Assembly: GCA_017560825.1 (NCBI GenBank) | Contig: JAFZED010000079.1 | Span: forward strand, 1 to 38,465 | DNA: 38,465 nt | Reading direction: 5' to 3' | Source of the DNA: Bacteroidales bacterium | Lineage (GTDB): Bacteria > Bacteroidota > Bacteroidia > Bacteroidales > UBA932 | Translations under genes and position numbers: made by a program | Shown: positions 33,943 through 38,465 of the stretch, piece after piece | How positions within the stretch are numbered: position 1 is the first letter of the stretch | How the letters are laid out: each line of letters starts with the position of its first letter | Notes under the pieces: model-generated | Databases searched by the model: none | What the model was told of the DNA's origin: nothing | Seen by the model: only the letters and a program-made list of their open reading frames with translations

Positions 33943-34758
33943 TTATTCTGCTTCTTCTGCAATCTCCACTGTGAGCCCGTTTCTTTCGAGCACTTCCTTT
34001 GCAAGGTTGAGGTAGTTGGTGGTACCGTTGCAGATCACATCATACAGGATGATAGGTTTTCCGTGCGAAGGTGCTTCGCTGAGGCGTATGTTTCTCTGTA
34101 TGATGGAGTTGAATACCATTTCCTTGAAGTGCTCGCGGAGCTCTGCAAGGACCTGATTGTGTACCTTTGTCCTGCCGTCGAACATTGTGACCACGAATCC
34201 TTCAATCGTGAGGTCAGGATTTACGCCGTTCTGTACGAGCCTGATGGTCTGAAGGAGCTTTCCGAGTCCTTCAAGAGCAAAGAACTCCGGCTGGACAGGG
34301 ATGATCACAGAATCAGCGGCTGTGAGACAGTTCACTGTGATGAGTCCGAGTGAAGGAGAGCAGTCTATGATGATGAAGTCATAGTCGTCCTTGACCGGAG
34401 CCAGGGCTGCCTTCAGAGCTGATTCCCTGTTCTCGTTTTCGAGGAGCTCGATCTCGGCTCCCACGAGGTTGATGTGTGAGGGTACCATATGCAGGCCTGC
34501 TATCTCGGTCTGAATAAGAGCATCATAGATGCCTATTCCGCCCTCGATGCCTGCGGCTCCCATCATCACTTCGTATAAGGTTCTCTTTTGATCGCTTTCA
34601 GGGGAGAAGTTAAGGCCAGAAGTCGTGTTGGCCTGGGGATCGGCATCAATGATGAGCACCTTTTTCTCCAGGACTGCCAGTGAAGCGGCAAGGTTGATGG
34701 CGGTAGTGGTCTTTCCCACTCCACCTTTCTGATTTGCAATAGCTATTACTTTTCCCAT
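33943..34758 (-). CDS. parA: Chromosome partitioning ATPase ParA/Soj
   Basis: I choose the ATG at 34758 (271 residues), as MGKVIAIANQKGGVGKTT is the normal ParA beginning; the ATG nine codons upstream adds an untypical leader. The deviant Walker A KGGVGKTT lies at residues 10-17, Walker A' is IIDADPQANTT, and Walker B is IIIDCSPSLG near 119. ParA binds DNA as an ATP dimer and moves ParB-parS complexes to segregate the chromosome. It leads the parA-parB-DUF5683-transglycosylase run. Confidence 0.96.
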   Translation of the reverse strand: MGKVIAIANQKGGVGKTTTAINLAASLAVLEKKVLIIDADPQANTTSGLNFSPESDQKRTLYEVMMGAAGIEGGIGIYDALIQTEIAGLHMVPSHINLVGAEIELLENENRESALKAALAPVKDDYDFIIIDCSPSLGLITVNCLTAADSVIIPVQPEFFALEGLGKLLQTIRLVQNGVNPDLTIEGFVVTMFDGRTKVHNQVLAELREHFKEMVFNSIIQRNIRLSEAPSHGKPIILYDVICNGTTNYLNLAKEVLERNGLTVEIAEEAE

Positions 34759-34786
34759 ATTCTTTTTTATAAAGACATAAATCACG

Positions 34787-34794
34787 CAAATTTA
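34787..34794 (-). promoter_or_regulatory. -7 box of the parA operon
   Basis: Minus-strand TAAATTTG, 28 bases before the chosen parA ATG. If transcription starts a few bases downstream, the upstream ATG at 34785 would leave essentially no leader, which favours the start at 34758. Confidence 0.5.
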
Positions 34795-34826
34795 CAAAAA
34801 TTATTTCATACCTTGGCTGAAATTGC

Positions 34827-34834
34827 TACTTTTG
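34827..34834 (+). promoter_or_regulatory. -7 box of the lipid kinase gene
   Basis: TACTTTTG fits TAnnTTTG and lies 57 bases before the ATG. The nearest TTG is too close to serve as -33. Confidence 0.4.
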
Positions 34835-34891
34835 TTGATAACTTTAGGTGAGCCGTGCAGGTTCGCCGTCTAACCCACAAAATCAATCATA

Positions 34892-35857
34892 ATGGAAGTG
34901 TCTGAAATCAAAGAAAAGTGGCTTGTCATAGTGAATGTCTTTGCAGCCTCGGAGAAGGCCGGGTCTATATGGAAAAGGTCGGCTGCATATATGGAGGCAG
35001 AAGGTATATCATATGAAGCAAGGTACACCGGGGGAGAAGACAATGCGACCGAGCTGGCCCGTAAGGCCTGCGGCGAGGGTTTCCGCAGATTCGTTGCAGT
35101 GGGAGGTGACGGCACAATTCACGACATCGTCAACGGAATTGCCGGATTTGCTGAAGATAATAAAGTGAAACTCAGTGAGTTTACCCTGGCAGTGATTCCT
35201 CTTGGATCAGGTAATGACTGGGCCAGGACCTTCGGTATATCAAAGAATATAAAGTCGGCTCTTCGCCTCCTTAAGGACGGCCGCGTCGCTCGTCAGGATA
35301 TGGTAAAGGTGTCGCTTCTGAATGCGTCGGGCGCCGAGGTGGGATCAAGGTATATGGCGAATATCGCCGGTATCGGCCTGGATGCGCGAGTGTGCGAGAT
35401 CGTCAATCATAAGAAGAAACAGGGATATAGGGGTAAGAAACTGTATGTCAGTGCCTTGTTCTACTGCATAAAGCATCGTGTCCCTGTCGCTGCAAAAGTG
35501 ATGTGTGACGGTCAGACCATCTTTGACGGCAAGTACCTGTCGATGGCTTTGGGAACCGGAAAATATTCTGGTGGCGGAATGAGGCAGACCCCTCTCGCTG
35601 TACCCGATGACGGCTTGATAGATGTGACGATAATTCCGGATATACCTATGTCTGTCATCGCCAGAAAGGTTATAACCCTGTTTACTGGAACCTTCCACAC
35701 TGTGAAGCAGCTTATCCTTGCCCGTGGTTCGGAGGTCGTTGTACTTCCGTCCGGACAGGCTGCCAAGGAGCCTCTTGAGGTTGACGGAGAAGTGGTGGGA
35801 CGTGTGCCTGCAAAATTCAAAGTCCTTGAAGATCAGCTGAATGTGATGGTGCCGTAA
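34892..35857 (+). CDS. Diacylglycerol/lipid kinase family protein (YegS/DgkB-like)
   Basis: The 321-residue protein has the DAGK catalytic motif AVGGDGTIHDIVNGI near residue 70, the IPLGSGNDWARTFG motif near 107, and a C-terminal beta-sandwich ending in LEVDGEVVG, typical of the YegS/DgkB/BmrU family. These soluble enzymes phosphorylate lipids such as diacylglycerol using ATP at the membrane surface. The exact lipid is unknown. It is a single gene, divergent from parA and convergent with priA. Confidence 0.92.
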   Translation: MEVSEIKEKWLVIVNVFAASEKAGSIWKRSAAYMEAEGISYEARYTGGEDNATELARKACGEGFRRFVAVGGDGTIHDIVNGIAGFAEDNKVKLSEFTLAVIPLGSGNDWARTFGISKNIKSALRLLKDGRVARQDMVKVSLLNASGAEVGSRYMANIAGIGLDARVCEIVNHKKKQGYRGKKLYVSALFYCIKHRVPVAAKVMCDGQTIFDGKYLSMALGTGKYSGGGMRQTPLAVPDDGLIDVTIIPDIPMSVIARKVITLFTGTFHTVKQLILARGSEVVVLPSGQAAKEPLEVDGEVVGRVPAKFKVLEDQLNVMVP

Positions 35858-35894
35858 ATGCGGTCCTGTCTTAAGTTCTGCAAGCGGTAAGATT

Positions 35895-38210
35895 CTATGA
35901 GGGGTCTACGTTGAGGGTTATATGCCCGCTGTACTTGTTGGCCTTCTCGAATTTCTGCACAATGTCCATAATGTCACTTTTTCCTGAGACGAGATTGCGG
36001 TCCTTCTTCAGGCTTATCCTCATTGCGCGTATATATTCGTCTGCAATCTTGTCCACCGCCGGTGTGTAAGGGCCGCTCAGTTTCATTCCGAATCTTTTTG
36101 TCAGTGCGTCAGCAAGCCTGCCGGCCATTCTTTCAGCCCTGTCTGCATATCTGTCCCTTATATCGATCTCGATGATTCTTGAATATGGCGGGAAATTGAA
36201 GGTCTCTCGCTCAAGCAGGAGGCTGTCGTTGAAATGGATGGCCTCGTTTCTCTGAATGCGTTGATATATAGGGTGTTCCGGCTGTGAGGTCTGGATGACG
36301 AAGAGTCCCTTTTCGCCTCTGCGTCCACTTCTTCCGCGGAACTGTTCCAGCAGCTGGAGAGCCTTTTCGTCGGCTCTGAAGTCTTGAAGACCAAGGAGGG
36401 TGTCGGCTGATATTACCGCAACCAGATGAAGGTTGCTGAAGTCGAATCCCTTCGACAGCATCTGAGTGCCGATGAGGATGTCTATCTCACCCTTGCTGAA
36501 GTCCTTGATGACCTTTGTCTCAAATGTCTTGCTCTGGGCGGTGTCGCTGTCCAGTCGTGCAATTCTGGCACTTGGGAAGAGTGCTGCGGCCTCCTCTTCA
36601 ATCCTCTGCGTACCTGCGCCGAGGCTTTTCAGCGCCCCGCCGCACTTGTCGCAGCGTCCTGTGAAGACGGCCTTGTGGCCGCAGTAATGGCAGGTCATAC
36701 TGCCTTCCTGACCGTATTTGTGAAAGCTCAGACTTACGTTGCAGTGCGGACATTTCGGGATCTCGCCGCACTCCTCGCACTGGAGGGCAGGAGCCCACGA
36801 ACGGCGGGAGCGCAGGATCATAACCTGACCTCCTTTGCCGAGGGTGCGCTGGATGTGGTCAATCAGCTTGCGTGAGAAATTGCCCTGCATTCCGCGTTTG
36901 CGTCGTTCGGCCTTGGTGTCGATGATTTCTATGTCGGACTCCTGTGAACCGTGGTATCTTTCCTGCAGCTCCACAAGGTGATGCTTGCCGTATCTGCAGT
37001 TGTAAAGTTCTTCAAGTGAGGGAGTTGCGGAGCCAAGAATGATTCTGCATTTCTGAATGACAGACAGCATCAGGGCTGTGTCCCTGCCGTTGTATCTCGG
37101 AGCAGGGGAGTCCTGTTTGTAGGAGCTGTCGTGTTCTTCATCCACAATGATGAGTCCCAGGGTGTGATGTGGCAGGAACAGGGACGAGCGTGTTCCGAGC
37201 ACTATGTAGTTGCTGTCAGATCCCTTGAACGATCTGATCGTTTCCGCTGTGTTTCTCTTGCTTGCGGCTGTCTCTCCCGAGTGGAAAGTCAGGTGCCTGT
37301 CTCCGAAATGGATCTGGAGACGTTCTTCCAACTGTCTGCTCAGGGCGATTTCAGGTACCAGATACAGCACGTTCTTGCCGCTCTTGAGGGTCTCCTGCGC
37401 CAATTTTATATATATTTCCGTCTTGCCTGAGCCTGTGACTCCGTTCAGCAGGACCGGCTTTCCGGAGGTGAAGCCTTCGCGTACGGACTTATATGCCTTT
37501 TCCTGAGCAGGGCTGAGGTCAATCTTTGCCCAAGGAAGGTCATCGCTTTGCTTTGCGGCGTTTGCAGCTCCGCTGCGGGTGGCCTTTCCGCTGCTTGCGG
37601 CTCCTCTCTCGTAGAGTGCTTCTGCCTGCTTCAACGCCTCGCGTGCGGCCTCGAGTTCCTGCTTTATGCGCTCGGCGTCTTCTGTGTTGCGGATTCTTGT
37701 CTTTGTGCCTTCCTTCGCCTTTGCTGCGCTTTCGAGCTTCTTGTTGAGCCTCTCTTCTGTCTTTGCAATCCTGGCCCTCATATTATCCAGCAGCTTCTCC
37801 CGGCTTCTGCGCGCCTTCTCCAAGGCTGCAGCACGCGCTTCCTCGAGGTTGATCTTGCCGATAGGGTAGGCGGCCTTGTAGACTTCGCCGATACTGCAGA
37901 GGTAATAGCCGGCCACCTGTCTCCACAGCTCCAGTTCCTCCTCGAGAACCGGCTCCAGGCCCTCATCTACGCCGATGATGGACTTTATCTTGGACGGGTC
38001 TGTTTCCGGCTTCACACCGACTTTGCTCACTACTCCCGAGTAGACCTTCCCGGCAAACTGCACCTTCACACGGTCTCCGACCTTCACACTGCCTTTCGCC
38101 TGGGTTCCGCTTGTGACGTCTCCGCCATTCATCCCTGCAGGCAATGAATAGCACGGCTCCCACTCAAGCTTGAGCGGAAGGATGACCGATATGTAGAAAG
38201 CACCGTCCAT
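35895..38210 (-). CDS. priA: Primosomal protein N' (replication restart helicase PriA)
   Basis: I choose the ATG at 38210 (771 residues); the longer frame needs a GTG and adds 14 untypical residues. The N-terminal 3'-DNA-binding domain covers about 1-105. A charged Ala/Lys/Glu-rich stretch at about 123-226 precedes the helicase core with Walker A GVTGSGKT near 257-264, DEEHDSSYKQD, and LGSATPSLE. The zinc-binding cysteines (CEECGEIPKCPHC, CHYCG, CDKCG) and GTQMLSKGFDF follow. PriA reloads the replication machinery at stalled or collapsed forks. The coiled-coil-like insert is longer than expected and is treated as a finding. Confidence 0.95.
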   Translation of the reverse strand: MDGAFYISVILPLKLEWEPCYSLPAGMNGGDVTSGTQAKGSVKVGDRVKVQFAGKVYSGVVSKVGVKPETDPSKIKSIIGVDEGLEPVLEEELELWRQVAGYYLCSIGEVYKAAYPIGKINLEEARAAALEKARRSREKLLDNMRARIAKTEERLNKKLESAAKAKEGTKTRIRNTEDAERIKQELEAAREALKQAEALYERGAASSGKATRSGAANAAKQSDDLPWAKIDLSPAQEKAYKSVREGFTSGKPVLLNGVTGSGKTEIYIKLAQETLKSGKNVLYLVPEIALSRQLEERLQIHFGDRHLTFHSGETAASKRNTAETIRSFKGSDSNYIVLGTRSSLFLPHHTLGLIIVDEEHDSSYKQDSPAPRYNGRDTALMLSVIQKCRIILGSATPSLEELYNCRYGKHHLVELQERYHGSQESDIEIIDTKAERRKRGMQGNFSRKLIDHIQRTLGKGGQVMILRSRRSWAPALQCEECGEIPKCPHCNVSLSFHKYGQEGSMTCHYCGHKAVFTGRCDKCGGALKSLGAGTQRIEEEAAALFPSARIARLDSDTAQSKTFETKVIKDFSKGEIDILIGTQMLSKGFDFSNLHLVAVISADTLLGLQDFRADEKALQLLEQFRGRSGRRGEKGLFVIQTSQPEHPIYQRIQRNEAIHFNDSLLLERETFNFPPYSRIIEIDIRDRYADRAERMAGRLADALTKRFGMKLSGPYTPAVDKIADEYIRAMRISLKKDRNLVSGKSDIMDIVQKFEKANKYSGHITLNVDPS

Positions 38211-38337
38211 AATTCTGCGAAGATACCAAATCTCTCCAAAATACACCCACAAAACCTCAGAAAACCCATCAAAACCTTTTGAAACCTCCCGAAGCCCTCC
38301 AAAAATGCAAAATTTTCAATATTTTTTGCAGAAAAAT

Positions 38338-38367
38338 TTGCAGGTTAAGAAAAAATGCCTACCTTTG
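38338..38367 (+). promoter_or_regulatory. Promoter of tRNA-Phe
   Basis: TTG at 38338-38340, 19 bases, then TACCTTTG at 38360-38367, a good Bacteroidota match. The tRNA begins 41 bases after the -7 box. Confidence 0.75.
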
Positions 38368-38407
38368 CAATCCCAATCGGAAGAAAGGGTAGTTCTAAAG
38401 AAAATCT

Positions 38408-38465
38408 GGTGCCATAGCTCAGTTGGTAGAGCAAAGGACTGAAAATCCTTGTGTCCCTGGTTCGA
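38408..38465 (+). tRNA. tRNA-Phe (anticodon GAA), cut by the right edge
   Basis: Visible parts are the acceptor 5' strand GGTGCCA (38408-38414), D stem GCTC/GAGC, anticodon stem AAGGA/TCCTT with loop CTGAAAA (anticodon GAA at 38441-38443), and the T-stem start with GGTTCGA. The T-stem 3' strand and acceptor 3' strand lie beyond the window. Confidence 0.93.

Noticed and set aside
34785-34785. Upstream ATG as the parA start
   Set aside because: It would add nine residues before the conserved MGKVIAIANQKGG beginning, and lies at or before the likely transcription start from the TAAATTTG box.

Overview
The window looks like a chromosomal segment of a gut-type Bacteroidales bacterium (Bacteroidota). 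Four things point there: repeated promoters of the Bacteroidota form (TTG, about 19-21 bases, then TAnnTTTG); genes without clear Shine-Dalgarno sequences; the parA-parB-DUF5683-LysM transglycosylase cluster typical of the phylum; and a golvesin-domain amidase and a ComEA-like helix-hairpin-helix/barrel protein typical of the phylum. Genus cannot be fixed from the sequence alone. One tRNA gene is complete (Lys-CTT) and one is cut by the right edge (Phe-GAA).

Bases 1-7520 are AT-rich accessory DNA. They hold the 3' part of an SF2 helicase, a free-standing TIR-domain protein, a divergent AAA/DUF4143 ATPase and a membrane-anchored PIN-domain protein: a defence-island-like set with no integrase or transposase in view. 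Two copies of the 3' end of tRNA-Lys, each followed by its own terminator hairpin, lie at about 1734-1789 and 7495-7549. They bound a 5.8 kb segment that carries matching arm-like repeats near both ends. I read this as integrative elements stacked at a tRNA-Lys gene, the inner one lacking an integrase. The intact attachment tRNA is predicted to lie left of the window.

From the intact tRNA-Lys (7712-7784) rightwards the sequence is ordinary, GC-richer core genome. First comes a secreted metallophosphoesterase. A minus-strand run follows (M28 peptidase; MsbA-like ABC transporter, VanZ-like protein, golvesin-amidase, cysteine-desulfidase-like enzyme). Next is a plus-strand run (TPR protein, HAD phosphatase, WalJ-like hydrolase, HAD-IIA phosphatase, GH3 glucosidase, dut, murF). 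Then come minus-strand obg/PAP2 and hpt/adk, the HhH/barrel protein, and the parA-parB-DUF5683-mltD chromosome-segregation/cell-wall cluster. A lipid kinase, priA and the start of tRNA-Phe close the window.

The most interesting material is on the left: the tRNA-linked array of integrase-less cargo, the PIN-coiled-coil-two-helix protein, and the 23-bp-period repeats upstream of the DUF4143 ATPase, which have an orphan counterpart near 1916-1998.
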